Positions 5,633 to 13,664 of a stretch of 32,538 nucleotides of DNA are shown one piece after another. The notes under the pieces were generated by a model. The model saw nothing but the letters and a program-made list of their open reading frames with translations. It was not told the origin of the DNA and made no database searches. Position numbers and translations under genes: made by a program. Numbering within the stretch: the stretch's first letter is position 1; each line of letters begins with the position of its first letter. The DNA lies in the NCBI GenBank assembly GCA_938028585.1, contig CALIZH010000027.1:1-32538 (forward strand). Direction: 5' to 3'. The stretch is from an uncultured Actinomyces sp. (GTDB lineage Bacteria; Actinomycetota; Actinomycetes; Actinomycetales; Actinomycetaceae).

Positions 5633-6862
5633 TCACTCAGCTGAGCTCATGGCATCATCGAGCGGCACAGGCTCTGCCACCAGGAAGACATTCTGCTGGT
5701 AGTAACCGTAGCTGTTCACACGACCACCACACGTGGTAAGCACCAACCGACGCGGACCAGTGGCGCTGAAATAGTCCTCCGGGAACGCCTGGTGCTCAGC
5801 AACCCACATGCCGCTCACGCGCCACGTGGACAGCGATCCATCAAAACCTTTCACCCAGATCAACTCATTCTGAGAGACATCCGTAGCCATGGTGTACAGA
5901 GCCCCACGATGACGCTTTGTCCACGCCACATGGGATGCGATGAACGTCGTTCCCTCACCACCCGTCATACTCACTGCGTGTGCTGAGCTTGTTTGTGTTC
6001 CAGACTGCACGGTATCGGAAGAAGGGGCAGAAGAAGGCAGAGCAGAAGACTGTGGTGTATCAAACCCCGGACGAACGCCAGTGAGAACTCCAGTATCAGA
6101 TGCAGTGAGAGGTGCTCCAGCTGAGTACCAGACACCTCGGTGTACGTTGGTTGGTACGTGGATCGTCTGAAGATCGCCATAGTTAGACGCCTCGAACGAA
6201 TCAGACCCCTGAAGCTCCATGTAGATGCCGGACTCCGGGATGAACACAGATCCAGGAGCCATACGAGCAACCGACATCGTGTCAATCCGGTAATCCTCGG
6301 TGTTGATCTCCCACGTGTTCGACCCCTGATCAGAGTCTGCGTTGACAACATCCCACTCGTGAGTGAGCACATCATCAGCAGCCTCGACAGGCTCGGTAGA
6401 GACCTCCGCCTCCTGGTATGTCTGAGTCGGCACCGGAAGTTCTTGCTCAACCTGAGCCTCGTCGTATGAGCGATAGATCAGGTAGAGACCGCCACAGACC
6501 AGGCTCGTGACAAGAAGCCACACCAGCGCTGTGATAACGCGACGCAACGCACGACGCTTCGCCGGTGGAGCAGATGCCTTGCCTAACTCGCCTGCGTCAC
6601 TCTCGGCACCGCCAAACACCTCATCGAGACTCGACGGAACGACCAAAGACCCGGCCTTAGACTGAGTCTTGTCAGGGCTAGTCCCATCGCCATTCACAAT
6701 GTCATCGAAACTAGGCAGAGCAGCGCCTGTGGCGGCAACGGCGTTGTTCTCACTACGCTGCGTTGCCGCCACACCAGACTCAGTCACGATGTCATCATGC
6801 GTGTGCTCGCGCGCGCTGTAACGGCGCAAAGCATCATCCCATGGACTCGTAGACGTAGACAT
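5633..6862 (-). CDS. Sortase with long cytoplasmic N-terminal region
   Basis: 409 aa. Residues 1-105 are acidic and predicted cytoplasmic, with three short repeats (HDDIV, FDDIV, LDEVF). A basic patch KRRALRR and one TM helix (about 108-131) follow, then the extracellular sortase domain. The catalytic Cys378 lies in LVLTTC, matching the TLxTC motif, and His311 in FIASHVAW. The usual Arg on the last core strand is not obvious: the aligned stretch reads YYQQNVFLVAE, although Arg381 is nearby. A Ser/Thr-rich insert (about 268-300) precedes the His. ATG 6862 has a GGAGAG site and begins 4 nt after the parM stop, so the genes are cotranscribed. It likely attaches the surface proteins encoded here. 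Confidence 0.82.
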   Translation of the reverse strand: MSTSTSPWDDALRRYSAREHTHDDIVTESGVAATQRSENNAVAATGAALPSFDDIVNGDGTSPDKTQSKAGSLVVPSSLDEVFGGAESDAGELGKASAPPAKRRALRRVITALVWLLVTSLVCGGLYLIYRSYDEAQVEQELPVPTQTYQEAEVSTEPVEAADDVLTHEWDVVNADSDQGSNTWEINTEDYRIDTMSVARMAPGSVFIPESGIYMELQGSDSFEASNYGDLQTIHVPTNVHRGVWYSAGAPLTASDTGVLTGVRPGFDTPQSSALPSSAPSSDTVQSGTQTSSAHAVSMTGGEGTTFIASHVAWTKRHRGALYTMATDVSQNELIWVKGFDGSLSTWRVSGMWVAEHQAFPEDYFSATGPRRLVLTTCGGRVNSYGYYQQNVFLVAEPVPLDDAMSSAE

Positions 6863-6866
6863 CCGG

Positions 6867-8195
6867 TCACTCTCCGTTCTTCGTGCTGTTCTTGGCAGCA
6901 CGCTTAGCAGGCTTCGCAGCCTTGCTGGACTGCGCAGCAGACGCCTGAGCGATCGAGTACAGACCCTCACGGTTCAGAGACCGCGAGTACGACGCATCCA
7001 AGTACAAGACCGGCATTGCGTCCTCCGTGTTCATCTCCGCCACCTTGCTGAGCAGCAGCGGGTACAGCGCGTTCTTGACGGGGCCAGAGCCTCCGCCAAA
7101 GACGAACACGACCTCAGTCGTGGCACCAACGACGCTGAGTACACGACCAAACTGGTCAGACGCAGCTCGGGCGAAAAATTCGATCTCACGATCGACGTAG
7201 GCACGCACCTTGTTGTAGAAGTTACGCTTCAAGGCAGACGGCGCATGCTGGAGGAAATCCGCCAGCTGCTTCCGGCTGGTGAAACCAGTGTGGAAGCCTT
7301 CCGCGTCCATGGACTCCAACGCACGGGTCAGCACAGTGCCGTATCCTTCACCGAACGTCACAGAGGCGTCTGCGTTGAACTTACCGTTGGTGAACACCGG
7401 GAAGTTAATCGTTCCCTCACCAATGTCGATACCGATCGTATTACGGGCTGCGAGAACATCTTCCGCCGTGACACCTTCCAGTGCGAGACCACGAGAACGC
7501 ACGTCAGCAAGCATCGCTTGCATGAGCGGCACACCCTTCTCCGTGATGGCCCACTGCGCGGATGCGCCTTCGGCCATCACCACCACATCACGGAACGTAA
7601 TGCGCACCACAACGGGCGTCTCGAAATTGTGCACGGTCACCAGGTGCGTGGCACCCATAAACTCGGCGCTGTAGCTGGTGCGATGACGCATGTACTCATC
7701 GATCGGCAGAGCAACAGCGACGCGCGCGTCGACGATGAGCTCCGATACAGGCAGAGCCTTCGCAACAGCCACGTAATCACGCAGCGCCTTCGCAGCGAAG
7801 CACCCAAGGATCAGCACCTTGGACAGCTCCTGCTCAGCCTTCGAGCGTCGGCCCACGACGTTAAACTCATCGAACGCACCGTTCGCGGTAAGCGATCGCT
7901 TACCGAACAGGTGGCGATACGTGTTGCTCACCATCGGGGACGAGAACGACACATCGAGGTCGTTGTAGAAGTCATCAGCGCATACCTCCGTCGCTTCGAC
8001 ATCGGGCTTCGGCAACGAGTTCGGCCTGGTCATCAGAGCCACGCCACTGGGCAGATCGATCGTGTCGATAACAGGCTTACCGGCCTTGTCGGTGCGCGTC
8101 CCCCGCACCAAACCCTTGACGTAGCCGTTACCGACATCGATACCGCCAAGGAGCGTCATCGTGTTCAGGGACGTGGGGATTGCAGAAGAAGCCAT
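6867..8195 (-). CDS. parM: Actin-like plasmid segregation ATPase, ParM family
   Basis: 442 aa. Actin-fold nucleotide-binding motifs appear in order: phosphate-1 GGIDVGNGYVKG (17-28), phosphate-2 IGIDIGEGTINF (254-265) and the adenosine motif FVFGGGSGPVK (364-374). ParM proteins polymerise with ATP and push plasmid copies apart through an adaptor bound at the centromere. The Lys/Ala-rich tail (420-442) is unusual and may bind DNA or a partner. The gene lies directly after parR and is followed 4 nt later by the sortase gene. ATG 8195 is chosen; GTG 8210 is possible. Confidence 0.85.
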   Translation of the reverse strand: MASSAIPTSLNTMTLLGGIDVGNGYVKGLVRGTRTDKAGKPVIDTIDLPSGVALMTRPNSLPKPDVEATEVCADDFYNDLDVSFSSPMVSNTYRHLFGKRSLTANGAFDEFNVVGRRSKAEQELSKVLILGCFAAKALRDYVAVAKALPVSELIVDARVAVALPIDEYMRHRTSYSAEFMGATHLVTVHNFETPVVVRITFRDVVVMAEGASAQWAITEKGVPLMQAMLADVRSRGLALEGVTAEDVLAARNTIGIDIGEGTINFPVFTNGKFNADASVTFGEGYGTVLTRALESMDAEGFHTGFTSRKQLADFLQHAPSALKRNFYNKVRAYVDREIEFFARAASDQFGRVLSVVGATTEVVFVFGGGSGPVKNALYPLLLSKVAEMNTEDAMPVLYLDASYSRSLNREGLYSIAQASAAQSSKAAKPAKRAAKNSTKNGE

Positions 8196-8253
8196 AGTAT
8201 GGGTACTCACTTTCTCTTGTCTTTTTGCACTGTTTTCTCTTTGTTGTGCGTGC

Positions 8254-8709
8254 TCAACGCAGTGCGCCAAGCACATCTTCCATATCGTTCAGGGGGTTGA
8301 CGGCATCATCGGAACCGGCAGAATCATCAAGAATCTCAGGCTCATCGGTGACATCCTCATGAGACGCAGGAACCATGAGAAGCTCGTGATCCAGCTCCGG
8401 CTTCGGCATCAGTATGCCGATCGACTGAGCAATCGGGTGTCCATCGACAGTCTCAAGCTGCTCGGCCTGGTCTGTAAGCTCTGTTGACTTTGGCGGACGG
8501 CCTCGACGCGGTTGCTGCTGAACCGGATAACACGTCGCGTCACGATACCCGTGCCGCTCGATCGCGTCTCGAATCAGACTGCGCACAGATGCGCTGAGAT
8601 CAGACTGCGCACCGATCCATGCGAGGACCGACTCATCGGCCTCAGGCACCGAGACACGAAAACGCCGAGACTGGGGCCTGGGAACAGTGCCGGTAAAACG
8701 TCGTGGCAT
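8254..8709 (-). CDS. parR: ParR-like ribbon-helix-helix DNA-binding adaptor
   Basis: 151 aa. Residues about 14-50 form a plausible ribbon-helix-helix domain (RFRVSVPEADESVLAWIG, then ASVRSLIRDAIERHG). A basic patch RRGRPPK (about 68-74) follows, and the acidic C-terminal half ends in hydrophobic NDMEDVLGAL, suited to contacting a filament. In type II segregation systems ParR binds centromere repeats and caps ParM. Here parR precedes parM, the reverse of the usual order. The upstream region holds repeated TTATCTGG boxes. A GAGAGGA site precedes the ATG. The assignment rests on domain pattern plus context. Confidence 0.7.
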   Translation of the reverse strand: MPRRFTGTVPRPQSRRFRVSVPEADESVLAWIGAQSDLSASVRSLIRDAIERHGYRDATCYPVQQQPRRGRPPKSTELTDQAEQLETVDGHPIAQSIGILMPKPELDHELLMVPASHEDVTDEPEILDDSAGSDDAVNPLNDMEDVLGALR

Positions 8710-8723
8710 AAACAGGTTCCTCT

Positions 8724-8864
8724 CTTATCTGGACTAATAGTGGACCACATAACCAGATGATGAGTGGTTCTTATCTGGTCATCTATAGGCCATCATACAC
8801 CCATTCGCCTCATACATCAAGCAAAACGGCGCTTACCCGGTCACGTTATGACCAGATAAGCGCC
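8724..8864. promoter_or_regulatory. Operator / putative centromere upstream of parR with TTATCTGG boxes
   Basis: Copies of CTTATCTGGNCA occur at 8724-8735 and 8770-8781 and inverted at 8849-8860, with a weaker inverted copy AACCAGATGA at 8751-8760. This is the natural place for a ParR-binding site controlling parR-parM. The same box occurs near 24836-24866, 24941 and 27263. Confidence 0.55.
8828..8864 (-). terminator. Hairpin after the dNMP kinase gene
   Basis: GGCGCTTA/TAAGCGCC (8828-8835 with 8857-8864), continuing inward with GGTCA/TGACC. It lies just past the kinase stop and includes one TTATCTGG box, so termination and operator function may overlap. Confidence 0.5.
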
Positions 8865-8889
8865 ACATATGCAGTACTGGGGCCAGCTA

Positions 8890-9603
8890 TTAGCCAACAA
8901 TATCCCAAACAGCACGTTGCAGGTCGCTGACAGAGCCGCAGTTACAGATCACGACATCAGCGCGCTGCAACAGGCTGTATGCGTTGGTTTCCGACACGTG
9001 ATCAGCACCCAGCGCCCCAACGGACGCATCAACCAGTGCTCGATCAAGGGAATCCTGATCCCCTCGCCACACGCCGATGACGATACCTCCGAGATCATGC
9101 ACGAGGGTGAACTCTTCATCGAAACGGACATCAGTAAGCGCCACGGCTTCACCGCGCGCGAGCTCTTCCTGAACACGCTGGCCGGTCAGGTCCGTCCACG
9201 TTCGCTCGCCTAGTGTGCCGCGCACGCAGTCTGTGCCGAGCGTTTGGAGAACAGTACGCACATCGGGCACGAGATCCTTCGCCTTCTCCATACCCAGAGC
9301 GTCGACTACCTCATGGTACTTAGCGAAACCGCCACCATAGCGCGGCGTGCCACCAACCGCATGAGCGAGATGGATACCTTCTGGCACCTCAACCCAGACG
9401 CCACGCAGATTCATGCTCATCTCTTTGAGCGGATCAGCAAACGCCATACGCTTCCAGCCTCGGGTAATCAGACCCTGCGCAGCAGTGTCTTTGCCCGATC
9501 GTTTCAGACCGACGAAACCAACCAACGACGTGGGCACATCGCGACGATCAATCAGAGCAGGAACAGCGTCGGTATCAGGCATCATAATCACAGGGGCAGT
9601 CAT
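8890..9603 (-). CDS. Deoxynucleoside monophosphate kinase (phage-type)
   Basis: 237 aa. A P-loop GLKRSGKDT (32-40) is followed by KRMAFADPLKEM, the usual arrangement in phage dNMP kinases of the P-loop NTPase fold. Further along are DVRTVLQTLGTDCVR and ALTDVRFDEE, the Asp-Val-Arg-Phe segment that lines the substrate site in this family, and the late strand ADVVICN. Such enzymes phosphorylate dNMPs to dNDPs to feed replication. Of the possible starts, ATG 9603 has AAAGAGG upstream. It sits between the adhesin gene and parR on the same strand. Confidence 0.8.
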   Translation of the reverse strand: MTAPVIMMPDTDAVPALIDRRDVPTSLVGFVGLKRSGKDTAAQGLITRGWKRMAFADPLKEMSMNLRGVWVEVPEGIHLAHAVGGTPRYGGGFAKYHEVVDALGMEKAKDLVPDVRTVLQTLGTDCVRGTLGERTWTDLTGQRVQEELARGEAVALTDVRFDEEFTLVHDLGGIVIGVWRGDQDSLDRALVDASVGALGADHVSETNAYSLLQRADVVICNCGSVSDLQRAVWDIVG

Positions 9604-9676
9604 AAGTGGGACCTCTTTCTTGGTCGATTCTACTGGTACACGAGCCATTCTATCACAGCGCAGATGCTGTAGATAC

Positions 9677-9719
9677 ACGTGACCCCCGCAGCAGCATCAA
9701 GCTACCACGGGGGCCACGT
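9677..9719 (-). terminator. Terminator after the adhesin gene
   Basis: ACGTG-A-CCCCCG (9677-9688) pairs with CGGGGG-C-CACGT (9708-9719) with one mismatch, between the adhesin stop and the kinase start. Confidence 0.65.
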
Positions 9720-9721
9720 AC

Positions 9722-9749
9722 TGATCACCTTCTTGAGAGTCAGTGATCA
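9722..9749 (-). terminator. Second hairpin after the adhesin stop
   Basis: TGATCAC (9722-9728) pairs with GTGATCA (9743-9749), 11 nt beyond the adhesin stop codon. Together with the GC-rich stem at 9677 it probably forms a double terminator. Confidence 0.5.
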
Positions 9750-9759
9750 TACTAGCACA

Positions 9760-12402
9760 TCAGTGCTTCGCAGCAACATGGGCCTTCCGACGAGCGAACC
9801 AGGTAGCACCGCCACCCAGACCGATCGCAGCCATCAGAGTGCCCAGAGCAGCCATCAGGCCGGTGTTCGCACCCGCGACCTCACCGGTCACAGCGCCCTT
9901 CGGAGCAGGCGTAGCCGGGGAATCCACCTTCGCGTGCCAATCATCGGAATCAGTAACCTTCTTGCCGTTGTGGATGGACTCACCAACCACGGTAGCCGTG
10001 TCACTGTGCAGCGTGCCCTCTTCAACGCCGGTCAGGGTACCAACACAAGACACAGACTGACCGACCTTCAGGGTACCGATCTTGTCGCCAGCAACCTTGA
10101 CAGTCTGCGCAGTCGCGCCACCGGTCACACCGGCATTCGCCGGATCAGCAGCAGCCTGCTCAGCAGGGATCTCACAGACAATACCGGTGACGTTACCGGT
10201 GGTGCCCTCATGAGTCGCATCGGTAAGCGAAACGTTCACGAGGTCAGCCTCACCGGTGTTTGTCACCAGGAAGCCAATCTGAGTCTCGGCACCCTTACCC
10301 TGGGCAGACTTCAGCGTCAGAGCGTTATCGGCCTCGTCACGGTCACCAGCCTCCAGGCCCTCGTCCAGCGTGAACTTCTCCACGTCGATCGCGGGCTTGG
10401 GAGTCACCGTGAAGATCGGCGGCTCATTGGTGGCCTTAGACTCATTGTTCCAGGTGACGGAGCCCTTGTTAATAAGCTGCTTGTTCTCGCCGTCCGTATC
10501 GTAGTCACGACGGAACTGACCGGAAATAACCAGCTTAACCTCACCGGGCTCAGTCAGACGCGCAGTCTTGACCAGGAACTCAGGCTTCGCCTCCGCGGTC
10601 GTCACACCCTTCGCAGTGTCGTTAGTGATCTCGAACAGATCGGTCACGTCCTGACCCTGGAAGTAGACCTTCGGAGCACCGTCCATCGTGACGTAGGTCA
10701 GGCCATCCGACCAGTCATCAGTGATGCTGTACTCTTCGAGGCCGTACTGCAAGAACGCAGCGATGTGATCGTTGACAACAGCGCTGACCTTGTCACCGGG
10801 CAGGAAGGTCTTCTGGTCCACGCCTTTCTGGTTCGTGCGCTCGGGATCAGCAGTCGTACGCGCCTCGGCCTCATCGGCAGTCCAGACCTTATCGGGATCC
10901 GGGGTCACCTTGCCGGTCTCAGCAGAGTTACCGACGAGGCAGTGATCCTGAGACTCGGTGTAGCAGACCTTGGAGTCATCCGGGATACGGTAGTCAGCGC
11001 CGGTCGCCTTCGTGTAGGTCGGAACCATGAGGGTGTAGTTACCCTGGTCCACGATGTCCTTGACGGTACCGGAGATAACAACCTTGCCCTCGACGGAACG
11101 ATCGATCGTCACATCGGCCTTCACACGCTGGCCATTTGGGCCAAGCATCTGAACACGATCCGGGTTGTCGGTCCCCTTATCACCGATCACGACATCAGCC
11201 GTGTTCACCGTATCGGTGATGGTGAGCTGCGAAGCGTAGCCGTTAGAATGCGCCGTAATGTTCGCGTTGTAGAACATATTGGCGGCGAGCACGTCCTTCT
11301 CAGTCAAACCAGAACTGGTTTCACCGTTGGTCAGAACCTTGACAGGATTCTTGGGCTTGACCGTCCAGGACTCAGAAGCCTCACGATCGGCGGTGTCCAC
11401 CGCTTCGTTCATGTTGCCCTGCTTGGCAACCTTCACGTCGAACCAGAAGCTCTTGCCCTCGCCCGTAGCAGGCCAGGAGGTCCAGCCGAAATCAGCCGGG
11501 GTAAACTCAGGCGACTTCGTATCCCCGTTGTTGGCGATCGACGCAGTCTTGGTGACAGACTTGTTGCCCTCGGGGCCTTCGTAGGTCAGAACAACCTCGG
11601 CGTCGACGTTTTCATCCACGCCCTTGCCACCACGCGATGCGTGGATCGTGTCGTAGACAGGCACAGTGCTGCCAGCCTCAGTCACAGTCGACGCATGGTC
11701 GGTCGTGACCGTCAGGTCATAGGTGGGCGGCGGAGGCGGAGCGGAGATGCCCACAGGCTCTTCGCTGTTGACGGCTACACAGACAGTACTGACATACGGC
11801 GCACCGTAGGCGTTGCCATCGTTGGGCAGGCCAGATACCTTACCAACACCGGTCTGAGCAAGGTTGTAGATGAAACCTGCGATCTCAGCCGAACGGTTGT
11901 ACATGCCGGGGTAGCCATCCGTCCGCCATTCTTCGGCCTTGTCGTAGAACCACTGAGAAGCGCGCGCAGCAGCGCCACCGTTGTTGCCGTCGTTGATGGC
12001 ATACATGATGCCAACCACGCGGGCCGTGACGTTGGATCCACCAGCAGCCTGGCCACGAGAGATAGCCTCGTTCAGAGCCTCGCCACACGAGGTCTGGAAC
12101 TGGTTGGCCATGTAGGTACCGGAGATACCGGCTTTATCCATGAACCAGTTGATGCTGTCTTGTCCCCAGCCCTGGGAAACAAGAGCCTGGCCACCCTGCG
12201 GGTTGGCAACAGCGTCATCGAAGAACGCGTAACGGATGCCGAGATTGCCCGCCGCGCCGAGATTACCACCAGCGGTACCACCGGAACCGCCGTTATCAGC
12301 GAACGCGGGATTTGCACCCACGAGGGCAGCACCAGCAAACGCCATCAACGCGGCAGTAGCAACAGCCTTGCGACCCTTGTGCTTAGTCGTACGAGAATTC
12401 AT
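9760..12402 (-). CDS. Large cell-wall-anchored surface adhesin with sorting signal
   Basis: 880 aa. The N-terminus is a signal peptide (KHKGRKAVATAALMAFAGAA, cleavage near NPAFA). Residues about 38-215 form a Cys-containing globular domain (TSCGEALN, STVCVAVN) resembling N-terminal adhesin domains. Several beta-sandwich repeats follow (VYDTIHASR near 240; KVWTADEAEA; KTFLPGDKVSAVVN), then a DUF11-like repeat (VTNTGEADLVNVSLTD). The tail is a sorting signal: GANTG (844-848), a hydrophobic stretch and ARRKAHVAAKH. It is probably a substrate of the sortase at 5633. Such proteins often mediate attachment or mating contact. ATG 12402 has GAGGT upstream. Confidence 0.82.
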   Translation of the reverse strand: MNSRTTKHKGRKAVATAALMAFAGAALVGANPAFADNGGSGGTAGGNLGAAGNLGIRYAFFDDAVANPQGGQALVSQGWGQDSINWFMDKAGISGTYMANQFQTSCGEALNEAISRGQAAGGSNVTARVVGIMYAINDGNNGGAAARASQWFYDKAEEWRTDGYPGMYNRSAEIAGFIYNLAQTGVGKVSGLPNDGNAYGAPYVSTVCVAVNSEEPVGISAPPPPPTYDLTVTTDHASTVTEAGSTVPVYDTIHASRGGKGVDENVDAEVVLTYEGPEGNKSVTKTASIANNGDTKSPEFTPADFGWTSWPATGEGKSFWFDVKVAKQGNMNEAVDTADREASESWTVKPKNPVKVLTNGETSSGLTEKDVLAANMFYNANITAHSNGYASQLTITDTVNTADVVIGDKGTDNPDRVQMLGPNGQRVKADVTIDRSVEGKVVISGTVKDIVDQGNYTLMVPTYTKATGADYRIPDDSKVCYTESQDHCLVGNSAETGKVTPDPDKVWTADEAEARTTADPERTNQKGVDQKTFLPGDKVSAVVNDHIAAFLQYGLEEYSITDDWSDGLTYVTMDGAPKVYFQGQDVTDLFEITNDTAKGVTTAEAKPEFLVKTARLTEPGEVKLVISGQFRRDYDTDGENKQLINKGSVTWNNESKATNEPPIFTVTPKPAIDVEKFTLDEGLEAGDRDEADNALTLKSAQGKGAETQIGFLVTNTGEADLVNVSLTDATHEGTTGNVTGIVCEIPAEQAAADPANAGVTGGATAQTVKVAGDKIGTLKVGQSVSCVGTLTGVEEGTLHSDTATVVGESIHNGKKVTDSDDWHAKVDSPATPAPKGAVTGEVAGANTGLMAALGTLMAAIGLGGGATWFARRKAHVAAKH

Positions 12403-12660
12403 CGTACCTCGCTTTCTGTTGTTGTTGAGCTAAAAACAGACCTGCTGCTGAGCGACGCCTGACCACAGGCGTCACTACAGCCTTCTCGCAACAGGTCAAC
12501 GCATGATGCACGGTTGACTGGGACGATCGCACAGTCTGAGCCTGAGAAGGCAGTAACTACAGTAGCACACGTATACGCAGTAACGCGACAAATCGGCTCG
12601 ATTACCAGTATATCGTGCGTCTCTCTCAGGTTTTTACTCTTTCTTTAGAAGATTGAATAA
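12403..12660 (-). promoter_or_regulatory. Intergenic leader of the adhesin gene
   Basis: A gene-free stretch between the divergent adhesin and small-protein genes. It holds the hairpin GACGCCTG-ACCA-CAGGCGTC (12454-12473) in the predicted adhesin leader, with an outer pairing GACCTG/CAGGTC. I do not see a convincing -35/-10 pair. Confidence 0.4.
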
Positions 12661-12700
12661 GGCGCTGCAAGCAGCGCCGATAAACAGATTGATCACTTTC
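12661..12700 (+). promoter_or_regulatory. Hairpin-TTGAT leader element, copy 2
   Basis: GGCGCTG-CAAG-CAGCGCC (12661-12678) followed by GATAAACAGATTGAT, close to the CGATAACAG-ATTGATAGA consensus of copies at 14895 and 21088. It lies 122 nt before ATG 12783 and heads the next plus-strand run. Confidence 0.55.
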
Positions 12701-12782
12701 CCTGGTTCTATGTCTGTGCTGCGTTTGTGCAGTGTTGATTGTGACCAGCTGGAAACAGAAGCTCATATACAAGGAGAACATC

Positions 12783-12899
12783 ATGGACATCTGCTGCACC
12801 GAATGCGGTATCACCGTCTGGGCCAACATGACCGACAAGAGCATCAAGTACCTGGGCCTCACCGAGGCCGTGTACTGCGATGCTTGCGCGAACGACTAA
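12783..12899 (+). CDS. Zinc-ribbon-like microprotein, 38 aa
   Basis: AAGGAG precedes ATG. The protein has a CCTEC cluster near the N-terminus (Cys4, Cys5, Cys8) and YCDAC near the end (Cys32, Cys35), spaced as in a minimal zinc ribbon, with a short hydrophobic core between (YLGLTEAV). It may bind nucleic acid or a protein partner. Too short for most gene finders, but the strong ribosome binding site, the paired CxxC motifs and its position at the start of a run support it. Confidence 0.7.
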   Translation: MDICCTECGITVWANMTDKSIKYLGLTEAVYCDACAND

Positions 12900-12916
12900 G
12901 CAGAGACACAACGATC

Positions 12917-13120
12917 ATGCATACGCTTAACCTCTCCTACATCATCCGATTCACTCTGGCAATTATCGCGTCATCGATAGCTGGATTCTTGATCGGATCG
13001 ACCGTCGATGATGACTACATGGCGACCACACTGGCTCTTGTCAGCATCGTTGTTATCGCAGCTGTCATCCTTGCGCCCCTTGAAACACACTCCCTCCCCA
13101 ACAAGAAAGAACAGGACTGA
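12917..13120 (+). CDS. Small membrane protein, two TM segments, 67 aa
   Basis: ATG 12917 follows the previous stop by 17 nt with a weak AGAGA site. Two hydrophobic helices (about residues 8-27 and 35-54) are joined by an acidic loop VDDDY, with a charged tail ending KKEQD. No family recognised. It starts a run with 13126 and 13518, the last also a small membrane protein. Confidence 0.65.
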   Translation: MHTLNLSYIIRFTLAIIASSIAGFLIGSTVDDDYMATTLALVSIVVIAAVILAPLETHSLPNKKEQD

Positions 13121-13125
13121 ACATC

Positions 13126-13509
13126 ATGGAAAAGAAAGAACCCGTTCTCGCCCGAATCGACAAGGCTGCGCGAGAACTGCTCTATGATCAGCCTGACGGC
13201 ATCATCCCTGTATCAGGAAACTTCACCATCGTCTGCTGTACGCATCTGCATCTGGGTGGCAAATACGAATACGAGGTCTACTCTTACAGGACTGTCGTCG
13301 CATACGTTTCGTTCTCCGCCCCTCACACACGTCCAGTTGTTCGCATCTGCAACGACGCATTCGACCACACTCGCACCACGTCGAAGCATATCCACCGTTT
13401 CATCACCGCGCTGATGGAACATCGTCGTATTGACTGGGACAAGCTGAAGCGGCTGTGTGAAGAGAGCAAGGCAGACGGAACAGAAACCGTCATTGTGCCC
13501 ACTCTCTAA
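13126..13509 (+). CDS. Hypothetical protein, 127 aa
   Basis: ATG lies 5 nt after the previous stop. The core has strands FTIVCCTHLHL, EYEVYSYRTVVAYVSF and PVVRICND, then TTSKHIHRFI, a helix motif I associate with short phage and plasmid proteins of unknown function (a DUF8033-like assignment is possible but not verified). No catalytic motif is evident. It is likely cotranscribed with the flanking small membrane proteins. Confidence 0.7.
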   Translation: MEKKEPVLARIDKAARELLYDQPDGIIPVSGNFTIVCCTHLHLGGKYEYEVYSYRTVVAYVSFSAPHTRPVVRICNDAFDHTRTTSKHIHRFITALMEHRRIDWDKLKRLCEESKADGTETVIVPTL

Positions 13510-13517
13510 GGACACTG

Positions 13518-13652
13518 ATGACCGTAGTAGATACTGTCTTTTTCTACCTCATTGCTGCGTGGTACGTGATCGAAGCAATCTCTGCTGTATCGCTCATCGC
13601 GGCCACCGTCACATACATCATTTACCCTCCCTCACAATCACACAAACACTGA
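13518..13652 (+). CDS. Single-TM membrane microprotein, 44 aa
   Basis: ATG 13518 preceded by TAAGGACACTG. The product is almost entirely hydrophobic (FFYLIAAWYVIEAISAV, then SLIAATVTYIIY) with a short polar tail SQSHKH. It could span the membrane once or twice. It sits between two clear genes with short gaps. Function unknown. Confidence 0.55.
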   Translation: MTVVDTVFFYLIAAWYVIEAISAVSLIAATVTYIIYPPSQSHKH

Positions 13653-13664
13653 AAGAAGATCATC

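Noticed and set aside
7245..8300. Plus-strand open frame of 351 codons opposite parM
   Set aside because: His/Arg-rich shadow without ribosome binding site; parM motifs are on the other strand.
9679..12462. Long plus-strand open frame of 927 codons opposite the adhesin gene
   Set aside because: It mirrors the adhesin codons, is Arg/Ser/Gly-rich, has no ribosome binding site or domain, and the minus-strand protein has clear signal peptide and sorting signal.
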